From: Nitrospira sp. SG-bin2
Lineage (GTDB): Bacteria > Nitrospirota > Nitrospiria > Nitrospirales > Nitrospiraceae
Assembly (NCBI GenBank): GCA_002083405.1
Contig: LVWT01000014.1
Coordinates: forward strand, 1 to 29,453
Length of the DNA stretch: 29,453 nucleotides
Direction of reading: 5' to 3'
Under the pieces are notes generated by a model that was not told the DNA's origin, did not search any database, and saw only the letters and a list, made by a program, of their open reading frames with translations. Both the position numbers and the translations under genes were made by a program. Positions 8,164 through 15,591 of this stretch are shown here, piece by piece; the stretch's first letter is position 1, and each line of letters begins with the position of its first letter.

Positions 8164-9501
8164 CTACAGGAGGAGGAGGAGGTAAAGGTCGTTGACGTTG
8201 GTGCCTGTCGGCCCGGTGTGGATGTGGCATCCCAGGGCCTTGAAGGCTGAGTAGGTGTCATGCCGCCGGAGTACCGAGCGAAGATCGACGCCACGCTGTT
8301 TAGCTTGTGCCAGGGTTGTGCCGGAGACGACTGCGCCAGCCACCTCAGTCGGGCCATCGGTCCCGTCTGTCCCGATCGCCGCCAGCCAGGCATTGGGAAT
8401 CCCGTCAAGGCCGAACGCGGCTGCAGCGGCGAATTCCTGCGCCCGTCCTCCTTTCCCTCGCCCCGTCATCGTGACGGTCGGCTCACCTCCGGCAACGACA
8501 CAGACCGGGCGCATCGATTTCTTTCTTCCCGTGATATAGGGCTTGGCAAGGCGGATAAACCGATGCGCCGCTTCTTGCGCCTCTCCCACCAAGGCAGGCC
8601 GAGAGAGAATAGCCCGAAGACCTGCCGATTGAGCGGTGCGGGCGACAGCGCGGAGCATGCTGCTGTTGTTGCCGACGATGTGATGCTGCACGCGGAGGAG
8701 TCTTTGCGCGCCGGCTTTCAGTGTTTCCGAAGCGCGCCCTTGCCTCCCTGCCAGCAGGTGACGGCGTATAGACTCAGGAACGGTCGACCACAGTCCATAC
8801 CGACGCAATACGTCGATCGCATCAGCGAATGTTGTCGAATCGGGAGCCGTCGGACCGGAGCCGATTGTGCCGAGGTCATCGCCGATAACATCCGAAAGGA
8901 TGAGCGTGACGATCGTTGCGTGTGTGGAAACAGCGAGGCCGCCGCCCTTCAGCAAGGAGAGATGTTTTCTGACTGCATTGATCTCTTGGATGGTTGCGCC
9001 GCCCCGGAGCAGCAGGCGTGTCGTTCGTTGCGTATCGGCCAGGGTTAGCCCCGACACAGGGGCGGGTAACAGGCTTGATGCGCCTCCTGATAACAGCACG
9101 AACAGCAGATCGCGAGGAGTGAAGTCTTGGATTAATGTTCGAAGCCGTTTAGCAGCCAAGAGCCCTGCATGGTCAGGAATCGGGTGGGCGGCTTCGACAA
9201 TCGTGATCCGTTCGGTGGGAACGCTATGGCCTGTTTTGACGACGATGAACCCTCCTTCCAGCCGTGATCCCAGAACATGCTCGAGTGCTTGGGCCATCCG
9301 TGCCGAAGCTTTGCCGGCGCCGACCGCGAATACTCGCTTGAAACGAGAGAGGTGGTGAGTTTTTCGGCCTACCCGTACGGATTGCCCTGTGTAAGAAACG
9401 GACTGGAGAATCGCGTGGTAAGGATCAGCCGCATGGAGTCCTGCAGCGATCAGCTTCCGGAGAAGCGATCGCGCAGGGGAGCCGGGTAGGCGTATCGGCA
9501 T
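8164..9501 (-). CDS. Glycerate 2-kinase, MOFRL family
   Basis: A 445-residue protein of the GckA/TtuD family, which phosphorylates D-glycerate to 2-phosphoglycerate. Seen: an N-terminal glycerate-kinase domain (FAVGAGKASARMAQALE near 58-74, LLSGGASSLLPAPVSGLTLAD, RKHLSLLKGGGLA, LSDVIGDDLGTIGSGPT) and a C-terminal MOFRL domain (VVAGGEPTVTMTGRGKGGRAQEF, AIGTDGTDGPTEVAGA, GPTGTNVNDLYLL). Length is normal. It lies between the transglycosylase gene (15 bp upstream) and the RPH-type phosphotransferase (15 bp downstream), so all three are probably one transcript. The last residues are a run of leucines from a CTC triplet repeat. Known symbols for the family are gckA/ttuD/glxK; I do not choose one. 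Confidence 0.9.
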   Translation of the reverse strand: MPIRLPGSPARSLLRKLIAAGLHAADPYHAILQSVSYTGQSVRVGRKTHHLSRFKRVFAVGAGKASARMAQALEHVLGSRLEGGFIVVKTGHSVPTERITIVEAAHPIPDHAGLLAAKRLRTLIQDFTPRDLLFVLLSGGASSLLPAPVSGLTLADTQRTTRLLLRGGATIQEINAVRKHLSLLKGGGLAVSTHATIVTLILSDVIGDDLGTIGSGPTAPDSTTFADAIDVLRRYGLWSTVPESIRRHLLAGRQGRASETLKAGAQRLLRVQHHIVGNNSSMLRAVARTAQSAGLRAILSRPALVGEAQEAAHRFIRLAKPYITGRKKSMRPVCVVAGGEPTVTMTGRGKGGRAQEFAAAAAFGLDGIPNAWLAAIGTDGTDGPTEVAGAVVSGTTLAQAKQRGVDLRSVLRRHDTYSAFKALGCHIHTGPTGTNVNDLYLLLLL

Positions 9502-9516
9502 AGCGAGGAACGAGTG

Positions 9517-10545
9517 CTACGGTGTTGTCTCTTGCTTGAAGCAACGATTCGGACAGGATTGGCGGGGAACTCGGATCTGGTACGTGCCGTGCGGAAGCAC
9601 GTCTTTCTTGAATTCAGGATTGAGCATCTTGAGTTCAAGGAAATAGGTTCCGAATTCCTCCGCGATGGAGGTCAGCGCCCGTTGCGACTCTTTGACATTC
9701 ACCGTGATGGTTTCTGTCTCCAGCGGAATATACAGGTCTTTCTTGCTCAGGCCCAAATACTTCTCCGGCTGGGAATAAATTTCCTTGGCCGCAATGATTC
9801 TCGGCACATAGCGCATGGTTTCGCGCGGGCCGTGCATTTTCCAATAGTCGGTGATCTTTTGCTCTTTGAGCAGCTTACGGACTCGTTCTTCGCCTGCGTT
9901 GTAGGACGCCATGGCCAGGAACCAATCGTTTTGTCGAAAGTCTTTCAGATATTGAAGATATTTCACGGCCGCTTCGGTCGACATTTCGAGGTTTCGGCGT
10001 TCATCACGGACTGCATCGCTCTTGAGCTGGTAGCGTCGACCGGTCGAAGGGATGAATTGCCAGGGGCCTGAGGCTTTGGCTTTCGAGTACGCCGCCGAGA
10101 TGCATTTGCTTTCGACGAGCAGCATGTATTTCAGGTCGTCCGGTAGGCCGGCTTCGGCCAGTTGTTTCTCAGCCGGAGGGAAACAGCGTCCAGTCCGTTT
10201 TGCAAGGATGATGCTTTCGCCCTGATCTTCCAGGAATTGATAAAACTCGTACTCGATGCGTTCTCTGACCTGCCAGTTATCGAGCGGGACCGGCACTCCC
10301 GCGAAGGTAATTTTGTCCGGTAGCTTGAACGAGCTGAGGAAGAACCGCTCTCCCTCTCGCTTGATTTCCGGCAAGATCACCAAGCGGTCTTCCTGCTCAG
10401 CTTGTCCGTCCGGCGGCTCGGGAAGCACGAGGTCCTTGTCCTCCTCGGTTTGATCCGGAGGGTTGGCCGCCGAAATTATGGTGGGCCGCGCGAAACCGCT
10501 CAGCGTTATTGCGAGTGCAAGAGCAAGTACCTGTAATGCAATCAT
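9517..10545 (-). CDS. Lytic murein transglycosylase, MltD-like (GH23)
   Basis: A 342-residue exported cell-wall enzyme that cleaves MurNAc-GlcNAc bonds with formation of 1,6-anhydroMurNAc. Seen: a hydrophobic N-terminal signal sequence (1-27), a proline/acid-rich linker (28-60), then an SLT domain with the catalytic glutamate E145 in LLVESKC, the ASGPWQFIPSTG motif (158-169), ASYNAGE (213-219) and RYVPRIIAAKEI (245-256). The C-terminal 60 residues (TITVNVKESQRALTSIAEEFG and LKMLNPEF) look like a degenerate LysM-type repeat. AGGAG lies 6-10 bases before the ATG, and an extended -10 site lies a little further upstream. It heads a unit with glycerate kinase and the RPH-type enzyme. Confidence 0.88.
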   Translation of the reverse strand: MIALQVLALALAITLSGFARPTIISAANPPDQTEEDKDLVLPEPPDGQAEQEDRLVILPEIKREGERFFLSSFKLPDKITFAGVPVPLDNWQVRERIEYEFYQFLEDQGESIILAKRTGRCFPPAEKQLAEAGLPDDLKYMLLVESKCISAAYSKAKASGPWQFIPSTGRRYQLKSDAVRDERRNLEMSTEAAVKYLQYLKDFRQNDWFLAMASYNAGEERVRKLLKEQKITDYWKMHGPRETMRYVPRIIAAKEIYSQPEKYLGLSKKDLYIPLETETITVNVKESQRALTSIAEEFGTYFLELKMLNPEFKKDVLPHGTYQIRVPRQSCPNRCFKQETTP

Positions 10546-10570
10546 TCAGAGACTCCTGTTAGGCACATCA

Positions 10571-10580
10571 AGTATAGCAA
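10571..10580 (-). promoter_or_regulatory. Probable extended -10 promoter for the transglycosylase gene
   Basis: On the minus strand the sequence reads TTGCTATACT, that is a TGC extended -10 followed by TATACT (5/6 to TATAAT). No good -35 lies 16-18 bases upstream. Transcription would start near 10563, leaving a short leader that contains the AGGAG ribosome site before the ATG at 10545. Confidence 0.45.
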
Positions 10581-10668
10581 AGGGTGTGACGACAGCTCAT
10601 GCTAGCAACAGACTCGGTAACCGGCAAGCGGAACGAGCTTCTCGTTCATGGTACACTACCGGCCCACT

Positions 10669-11355
10669 ATGAAGACGCTGATGGTTCTGAACAGCGCGAT
10701 TACTGATTGCACGGCCTGTACAAGGCTTGTGACCTATCGGCGCGCGATCGCAGAGACAAAACGGCGTCAGTTTATGGAGTGGACTTATTGGGGACGTCCG
10801 GTCCCTGGTTTCGGCGACCCTTGCGCGCGCCTCTATGTGCTGGGACTTGCTCCAGCTGCCCACGGAGCGAATCGGACAGGACGAGTATTCACAGGTGATC
10901 GAAGCGGGGATTGGCTGTACGAAGCACTGTATCGGCATGGATTTGCCAATCAGGCGACATCGACCCATCGAGACGATGGGTTGGCATTGACTGATTGCTA
11001 CATTGGAGCCACCGTGCGCTGCGCTCCACCCGGAAATAAACCTGCGCCGGATGAATTTGAACACTGTAGCCGGTTCTTGCGGGACGAATTGCAGCTTCTT
11101 AGGAAAGTTCGTGCGGTGGTGACGCTGGGGAAGATCGCCTTCGACCACTACCTCAAAGCCTGTCGAGTCGAAGGGCGGGAGATCCCATCTCCCGCCCCCA
11201 AGTTTGGCCATGGCGTCATGTATCGCTTGCCGTGGGGGGTGACGCTGCTCGGTTCGTATCACCCCAGTCAGCAGAATACGTTTACAGGGAAACTGACTCG
11301 CCCCATGTTTCACTCGGTGTTCCGCAAGGCTCAACTGGCCATCGAACGTCCCTGA
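10669..11355 (+). CDS. Uracil-DNA glycosylase, family 5 (UdgB type), Fe-S
   Basis: Removes uracil (and in this family often hypoxanthine or other deaminated bases) from DNA. Seen, in 228-residue numbering: four cysteines placed as in the [4Fe-4S] members, C14 and C17 (DCTAC), C118 (VRCAPPGNKP) and C133 (EHC); the family motif GLAPAAHGANRTGR (59-72) followed by FTGDRSGDWL; and the C-terminal GSYHPSQQNTFTG loop. The alanine-rich GLAPAAHG in place of an Asp/Asn-bearing motif is the family 5 mark. The start is uncertain: an in-frame ATG at 10648 adds MVHYRPT, but those residues have no family counterpart and overlap a possible -10 (TACACT, 10652-10657). Neither start has a clear ribosome site. 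Confidence 0.88.
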   Translation: MKTLMVLNSAITDCTACTRLVTYRRAIAETKRRQFMEWTYWGRPVPGFGDPCARLYVLGLAPAAHGANRTGRVFTGDRSGDWLYEALYRHGFANQATSTHRDDGLALTDCYIGATVRCAPPGNKPAPDEFEHCSRFLRDELQLLRKVRAVVTLGKIAFDHYLKACRVEGREIPSPAPKFGHGVMYRLPWGVTLLGSYHPSQQNTFTGKLTRPMFHSVFRKAQLAIERP

Positions 11356-11364
11356 GCAGGGACG
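11347..11364. terminator. Perfect hairpin over the UDG stop codon
   Basis: CGTCCCT-GAGC-AGGGACG is a perfect 7-bp stem that includes the TGA stop of the glycosylase gene. No T-run follows, so Rho-independent termination is uncertain. It is the first of a series of hairpins in this spacer. Confidence 0.4.
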
Positions 11365-11721
11365 TACAGACGGGTTATTCTGAAAACAGGGACAGGCAAC
11401 GGTTCTGTCGTCTGACGAGGTACGGACAGAACGCCTTGTATCTTACGTCGGTGTTCGTTCACGATATGGCTTCAGGCAACCCAGACGTGACAGACCGACG
11501 TAGCCGAGGTCTTCAAAGACCGTGGGACAGCGCGGGTCGTCACGTCGCCATTCTGAATAAGCCCGAACAGTTGCGTGGGCTATCAAGCCCGCATCGCAAG
11601 GCTGGGACACAGAATTGGGAAGCCGGAATCGTTGGTCCGTCAGTTGTGGCATGCGTGCCTCTGAGTACGCAGGGGCGCCTCTGCGTGCTTGACAGTCAAG
11701 ACAGTTGCTGTCCCGTTGCCG
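11365..11721. other. Hairpin-rich intergenic stretch, no recognised gene
   Basis: This 357-bp spacer separates two convergent genes and has no convincing coding frame. It is packed with perfect inverted repeats: gttctgtc/gacagaac (11402-11409 and 11425-11432), tacgtcggt/accgacgta (11444-11452 and 11494-11502), ggtctt-ca-aagacc (11508-11521), ttgcgtgggct-atca-agcccg..cgcaa (11571-11599), acgcag/ctgcgt (11667-11686) and gacag/ctgtc (11691-11712). I looked for tmRNA, RNase P RNA and SRP RNA hallmarks and saw none. It may be a structured RNA or a decayed mobile element. Confidence 0.5.
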
Positions 11722-12369
11722 TTACTGCTGCCCCTTTGTCTTCCAGTCATCGAGAAACTTCTTCAGGCCGGCATCAGTCAGCGGATGCTTGAAGAGCATC
11801 TGGAACACGCCGTAAGGCATCGTACAGATATGGCCGCCGGCCAACGCAGATTCCACCACGTGCTGCGGATGGCGAACGCTGGCGACCAACACCAGCGTTT
11901 TATAGTCGTAGTTCTTGTAGATCGTGATGATTTGGCGGATCAGCGCCATTCCGTCCGAGCTGACATCGTCCAGGCGGCCAATGAAGGGTGAGACACACCA
12001 CGCTCCGGCCTTGGCGGCCACAAGCGCCTGTGTCGGCGAGAAGCACAGCGTCACGTTCACGCGGATGCCTTCCGCCGAGAGTTTCTTCGTCGCCTTGATC
12101 CCTTCCGGAATCAGCGGGCACTTGACCACGATATTCTTGTGAATCTTGGCCAGCTCCCTGCCTTCCTTCACCATGGCGTCCGCTTCCACGCTGACGACTT
12201 CGGCACTGATCGGGCCGTCCACGATCTTGCAGATCTCCTGCAGCATTTCCTTGAAACTGCGGCCTTCCTTCACTACCAGGGAGGGGTTGGTGGTGACGCC
12301 ATCCAAGATGCCGAGATTGGCGGCTTCATAAATCTCTTTCACATTGGCGGTGTCGAGAAAAAATTGCAT
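11722..12369 (-). CDS. Transaldolase-like fructose-6-phosphate aldolase
   Basis: A 215-residue TIM-barrel class I aldolase of the short transaldolase subfamily (TalC/FSA). Such proteins either transfer dihydroxyacetone units (transaldolase, pentose phosphate pathway) or cleave fructose 6-phosphate. Seen: MQFFLDTANVKEI at the N-terminus, GVTTNPSLV (24-32), the Schiff-base lysine K83 in NIVVKCPLIPEG, NVTLCFSPTQALVAAKAGA and a late ASVRHPQHV segment. Length fits the FSA/TalC group (210-220) and not the ~320-residue classic transaldolase. GGAGC in AAAGGAGCCGCAC precedes the ATG. No carbon-pathway partner is adjacent, so I do not choose between the tal and fsa names. Confidence 0.9.
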   Translation of the reverse strand: MQFFLDTANVKEIYEAANLGILDGVTTNPSLVVKEGRSFKEMLQEICKIVDGPISAEVVSVEADAMVKEGRELAKIHKNIVVKCPLIPEGIKATKKLSAEGIRVNVTLCFSPTQALVAAKAGAWCVSPFIGRLDDVSSDGMALIRQIITIYKNYDYKTLVLVASVRHPQHVVESALAGGHICTMPYGVFQMLFKHPLTDAGLKKFLDDWKTKGQQ

Positions 12370-12475
12370 GTGCGGCTCCTTTCAAGTCCGAGGCGGTTTC
12401 ATATGCGTACGTATCGTTATCGGCCATTGTATGGAGAACTCAATCTCACCGCAATCCATCCTATTCACCCCCGGT

Positions 12476-12504
12476 TTGACAGGCCTTCCCGCGGGGGATA
12501 AGAT
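12476..12504 (+). promoter_or_regulatory. Sigma-70-type promoter for the small lipoprotein gene
   Basis: TTGACA at 12476-12481, a 17-bp spacer, then TAAGAT at 12499-12504. The -35 box is perfect, the spacer is optimal and the -10 matches 4/6. Transcription would start near 12511, about 40 bases before the lipoprotein ATG, which has GGAG at 12540-12543 as its ribosome site. Confidence 0.7.
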
Positions 12505-12551
12505 CCGGGGTCATTCAATGGTAACAGGCGTACTATCCCGGAGATAGCACC

Positions 12552-12863
12552 ATGCGACGATCTGTTTGGCTTTTGTTGTTCTGCTTCATCCTGACGGCCT
12601 GCGGAGGAGGCAATCCCTACCTTGAAGCGTCACTCAAGCCGGCCGAAATGCAAGGAAAGGACAAGGCCTGGTTCGAGAAAAACTGGGGCACTCCGGACGG
12701 CAAAGCTCCTCGATTCTTCGGCGGCGAGACCTGGACCTATTATCGCATTGCCGGAGGAAAATCAGGCCCACCGCTTTTCAATTTTTCTCCCAATCAATGT
12801 CAGATCCTGCTGAAGTTCGACAAAGAAGAAAAGCTTTCTGACTACAGTTACTCAGGTTGCTAG
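12552..12863 (+). CDS. Small secreted lipoprotein of unknown function
   Basis: A 103-residue protein with a type II signal peptide: MRR, a hydrophobic stretch and the lipobox LTAC with acylated C17, followed by GGGNPY. The mature part contains WFEKNWGTPDGKAPRFFGGETWTYY, which loosely recalls the BamE/SmpA type of small outer-membrane lipoproteins (a helix followed by a GTP..-..G..W.Y strand), but I cannot assign it. Two further cysteines (in NQCQ and the last residue) could form a disulphide. It has a clear promoter and ribosome site. Its TAG stop is interlocked with the TAG stop of the convergent TRASH-domain gene through a shared CTAG. Confidence 0.8.
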   Translation: MRRSVWLLLFCFILTACGGGNPYLEASLKPAEMQGKDKAWFEKNWGTPDGKAPRFFGGETWTYYRIAGGKSGPPLFNFSPNQCQILLKFDKEEKLSDYSYSGC

Positions 12864-13114
12864 ACGGATTGTCGGTTCTGGAACGCAACGGCGCATTGCT
12901 TACTGCAAAAACAATACGTCTGCCCGTCGATCTTCTCAATCACAGCCGTGCTCCGTGGTACGAAGGTATGGCATTCCGGGTCTTCGACCATCTGGCCCTG
13001 ATCCACTGACGCCCCGCCGGCACTGATCTCCTTGTTCTTAAAGCCGCGCACGACCCGCCGCAGCAAGACGTAGAGCACGACAAGAAGTCCGGAAATGAGC
13101 AGAAGTCTATACAT
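12860..13114 (-). CDS. Membrane-anchored TRASH/YHS-like metal-binding protein
   Basis: An 84-residue protein. Residues 3-22 form one membrane segment (LLLISGLLVVLYVLL) followed by an Arg/Lys-rich stretch, so the C-terminal domain is probably cytoplasmic. That domain has C48 (ECHTFVP), then YCFCSKQC with C68, C70 and C74, as in the TRASH/PP0621-type proteins thought to bind a metal ion. Function is unknown. The ATG at 13114 is preferred over an in-frame start at 13141 because the extra MWPYDHQTT precedes the membrane segment without purpose; neither start has a strong ribosome site. It converges on, and overlaps by 4 bp, the lipoprotein gene. Confidence 0.72.
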   Translation of the reverse strand: MYRLLLISGLLVVLYVLLRRVVRGFKNKEISAGGASVDQGQMVEDPECHTFVPRSTAVIEKIDGQTYCFCSKQCAVAFQNRQSV

Positions 13115-13320
13115 TGTAGTCTGATGGTCGTATGGCCACAATCCTATGTGAGGGGGTAAGACCTGTCAAGGGAGCGGCCTGTCTTCGCTCTGGCAGGCAT
13201 GAAAAAATGACGGGCCCAAACGGACCATCTGCACTAGGCTGATACGGGAACTCATTCATTCTGCAATCCAGTACTTCAGGAGGATATGCTTCGTTAAACA
13301 GAAATGCTAAAGTCCCACCC

Positions 13321-13473
13321 ATGAAGACATGCGATAAATGCCACGGTGCGATGTTGCCCGAACGGGCGGTGGACCTGGACGCTGGGCTTGCGATCACGGT
13401 GTTTGCCTGTTTGAATTGTGGTCGTCGGAAAGCAGCGGACCAGGAACCTCGGCCCATCACGGCGCGACATTAA
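13321..13473 (+). CDS. 50-residue zinc-ribbon protein
   Basis: A short open frame whose product carries two CxxC pairs: C4-C7 (TCDKC) and C30-C33 (ACLNC), separated by a strand-rich segment with PERAVDLDAG, as expected for a minimal rubredoxin-like zinc ribbon. The C-terminal tail is basic and proline-containing. Such proteins often bind zinc and act as adaptors, but no partner is visible here. There is no ribosome site directly before the ATG and no in-frame upstream start, so translation may be leaderless or weak; GGAGG at 13279-13283 is too far away. A strong hairpin follows the stop by 36 bases. The cysteine pattern is the main support. Confidence 0.6.
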   Translation: MKTCDKCHGAMLPERAVDLDAGLAITVFACLNCGRRKAADQEPRPITARH

Positions 13474-13509
13474 ACTGTAGGATACAATCCCAATCATTGA
13501 TTGACGATG

Positions 13510-13540
13510 AGCGGAAGGCGGCGGCAAGCTGCTTTCCGCT
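13510..13540 (+). terminator. Strong hairpin, probable terminator after the zinc-ribbon gene
   Basis: A 13-bp stem (AGCGGAAGGCGGC pairing with GCTGCTTTCCGCT, two G-T pairs) encloses a GGCAA loop. It is followed by TTCGTCTCTC, only a weak T-rich tract. Position just after a small gene supports termination. Confidence 0.5.
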
Positions 13541-13869
13541 TTCGTCTCTCAATCCTGCCCAATCGTGATAGACGGGGTGACAGGAACTGCCGCAGGTTGC
13601 CGGACGAGAATGACACTCGGCGGAAGGCTGTGCATCGGGAGAGGTATCGGCCAGTACTGTCAGAATGATTCCCCATCGATAGAATCATAAAACACTGCGT
13701 ATTGCCTGTTTCGTTGTCCGCCCGGTTTCTTTCCAGGTGCCGATCCCTCCGTCGACTCCTATCCTGTGCTCTGAGAATGCCCTATGCGGTCCAATGTCCT
13801 GCGCAATTCAACACAGGTAGGCACTGAGTCAGAGAGAAGGCCGGAACGTGTTTCCGTGGCGGGCGGTAA
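13541..13869. other. Intergenic stretch without recognised features
   Basis: About 330 bp between the hairpin after the zinc-ribbon gene and the convergent dapB stop. I see no convincing reading frame, RNA gene or repeat. A 64-residue minus-strand frame at 13494-13688 crosses the hairpin, has biased composition and lacks a ribosome site, so I do not call it. Confidence 0.4.
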
Positions 13870-14673
13870 TTAGCGAAGGCTCAGTACGTCCATCATGTCG
13901 TACAGACCGGGATGCTGGCGGACTACCCATCGTGCTGCGCGCAACGCGCCACGGGCAAAGGTATCCCGGCTGCTGGCTCGATGGGTGATTTCGATCCGCT
14001 CGCCCATGCCGCCGAACAAAACCGTATGATCGCCCACAATGTCGCCGGCGCGGATCGTTTGAATTCCAATTTCACCTCTAGAGCGCTCGCCGATCAGTCC
14101 TTTGCGCGCATAGACGCCGACTTGATTCAAGTCCCGGTTCACCCCCCGCGCGAGGATTTCGGCCATCTTGAGTGCTGTTCCGCTGGGCGCATCTTTCTTG
14201 AGGCGATGATGGGCTTCGATCACCTCGATGTCGTACTCCTCACCCAGTGTCTTGGCCATTTCGCCGATGACCTTGTAAATCAAATTCACTCCGACGCTCA
14301 TGTTGGGAGACAGCACACAAGGAACTTGTCGACCCAGGGATTTGAGTTCGTCGAGTTCTGAAGCGGAAAATCCGGTGGTGCCGATGACCATGGCACGACG
14401 ATGCTGGGCGACAATTCGCAAGTGCCCCAAAGTTGCTTCGGGGGCGGAGAAATCAATGACGACATCGCCTCGTTCCATGAGGGCGGCCAGGTCGTCTGTG
14501 ATGGGGATGCCGGCATGCCCGGCTCCGGCCATTTCTCCGGCATCTTCCCCCAGGGCGTGGTGGCCTTTTCCCTCCAAGGCTCCGGCCAACGTCAAAGCGG
14601 TGGAGTCTCTGACCAGCGACACCAATCGACAGCCCATTCGTCCGGCTGCCCCTGCTACAATTACTTTAATCAT
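13870..14673 (-). CDS. dapB: 4-hydroxy-tetrahydrodipicolinate reductase
   Basis: NAD(P)H-dependent reduction of the DapA product to tetrahydrodipicolinate, the substrate of DapL. Seen: the dinucleotide fold VIVAGAAGRMG (4-14), VVIDFSAPEAT (71-81), GTTGFS (98-103), SPNMSVGVN (122-130) and the family signature EAHHRLKKDAPSGTA (153-167) with catalytic H155/H156 and K159/K160. The 267 residues match the usual size. An AGGGA site lies before the ATG. It is the last gene of the arg-lys unit, 34 bp downstream of dapA. Confidence 0.95.
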   Translation of the reverse strand: MIKVIVAGAAGRMGCRLVSLVRDSTALTLAGALEGKGHHALGEDAGEMAGAGHAGIPITDDLAALMERGDVVIDFSAPEATLGHLRIVAQHRRAMVIGTTGFSASELDELKSLGRQVPCVLSPNMSVGVNLIYKVIGEMAKTLGEEYDIEVIEAHHRLKKDAPSGTALKMAEILARGVNRDLNQVGVYARKGLIGERSRGEIGIQTIRAGDIVGDHTVLFGGMGERIEITHRASSRDTFARGALRAARWVVRQHPGLYDMMDVLSLR

Positions 14674-14707
14674 CTGGTTCCCTGCCGTTAAAGAGATAAA
14701 TAAACGA

Positions 14708-15580
14708 TCAGATCAACTTGGCGTCTTTTAAGACCCGGACTAGTTTCTCTCGAGTGTCCTGCGCCATCGAACAGAGCGGGAGACGCAATTCCGGGTCGAT
14801 CTTACCCATCATTCCGAGTGCCTCTTTGACCGGAATCGGATTGGTCTCAAAGAACAATGCCGCGAACAAAGGCGACAACTTGAAGTGAATCCGCTGAGCT
14901 TCGGCAATGTTCCCACTGGAAAAGGCGTTCACCAAAGCGGCCATTTCAGCCGGTACAATATTGGCGGTCACGGTAATGACGCCTTTTCCCCCGACTGCCA
15001 TCATCGGCAGCGTCAAGGAATCATCCCCGGCCAGGACGGTCAACCGGTCGCCGCACATCTGGACGATATCCGATGCCTGCTGAACCGATCCGCTGCCTTC
15101 TTTGACTCCGACGATGGTCTTGATCGCCGAAAGGCGGGCAATGGTCGAGGGCAGCATGTTGACGCCGGTGCGTCCAGGGATGTTGTACAGCACGAGCGGA
15201 AGATCGACGGATTCCGCCACCGCTTTGTAGTGCCGATAGAGGCCCTCCTGGGTAGGCTTATTGTAGTACGGCGTGATCAGCAATGCGCCGTCCGCTCCGG
15301 CCCGCTTCGCATGCTGGGTGAGGGCAATGGCCTCGTCCGTGCTGTTTGAGCCGGTCCCGGCGATTACCGGCACGCGCCGGTTCACGATTTCCACCGTCAA
15401 CTCAATGACCCGGTTGTGTTCTTCATGGGACAGGGTGGCGGATTCGCCGGTGGTGCCGCAGGGCACGATGCCGTTTGTGCCGCTGGCGATCTGCCACTCA
15501 ATCAAATCAGAGAATGCCCGCTCGTCGATCGCGCTTTTCCTGAAGGGTGTGACGATGGCAACATGCGAACCGGTGAACAT
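14708..15580 (-). CDS. dapA: 4-hydroxy-tetrahydrodipicolinate synthase
   Basis: Class I aldolase-type enzyme condensing pyruvate with aspartate semialdehyde, the first committed step to DAP and lysine. Seen: VAIVTPF (7-13), CGTTGES (41-47) with T43/T44, ITPYYNKP (102-109), Y132 in LYNIPGRTG and the Schiff-base lysine K160 in VGVKEGSG. The 290 residues are standard. GAGG directly follows the lysA stop and serves as ribosome site; the gap to lysA is 11 bp. In this family lysine often inhibits the enzyme; the sequence alone does not tell whether it does here. Confidence 0.96.
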   Translation of the reverse strand: MFTGSHVAIVTPFRKSAIDERAFSDLIEWQIASGTNGIVPCGTTGESATLSHEEHNRVIELTVEIVNRRVPVIAGTGSNSTDEAIALTQHAKRAGADGALLITPYYNKPTQEGLYRHYKAVAESVDLPLVLYNIPGRTGVNMLPSTIARLSAIKTIVGVKEGSGSVQQASDIVQMCGDRLTVLAGDDSLTLPMMAVGGKGVITVTANIVPAEMAALVNAFSSGNIAEAQRIHFKLSPLFAALFFETNPIPVKEALGMMGKIDPELRLPLCSMAQDTREKLVRVLKDAKLI

Positions 15581-15591
15581 GATGGCGCCTC

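Noticed and set aside
11443..11652. 69-residue minus-strand frame in the hairpin-rich spacer
   Set aside because: No ribosome site, crosses several perfect stems, and no recognised domain; RNA structure explains the region better.
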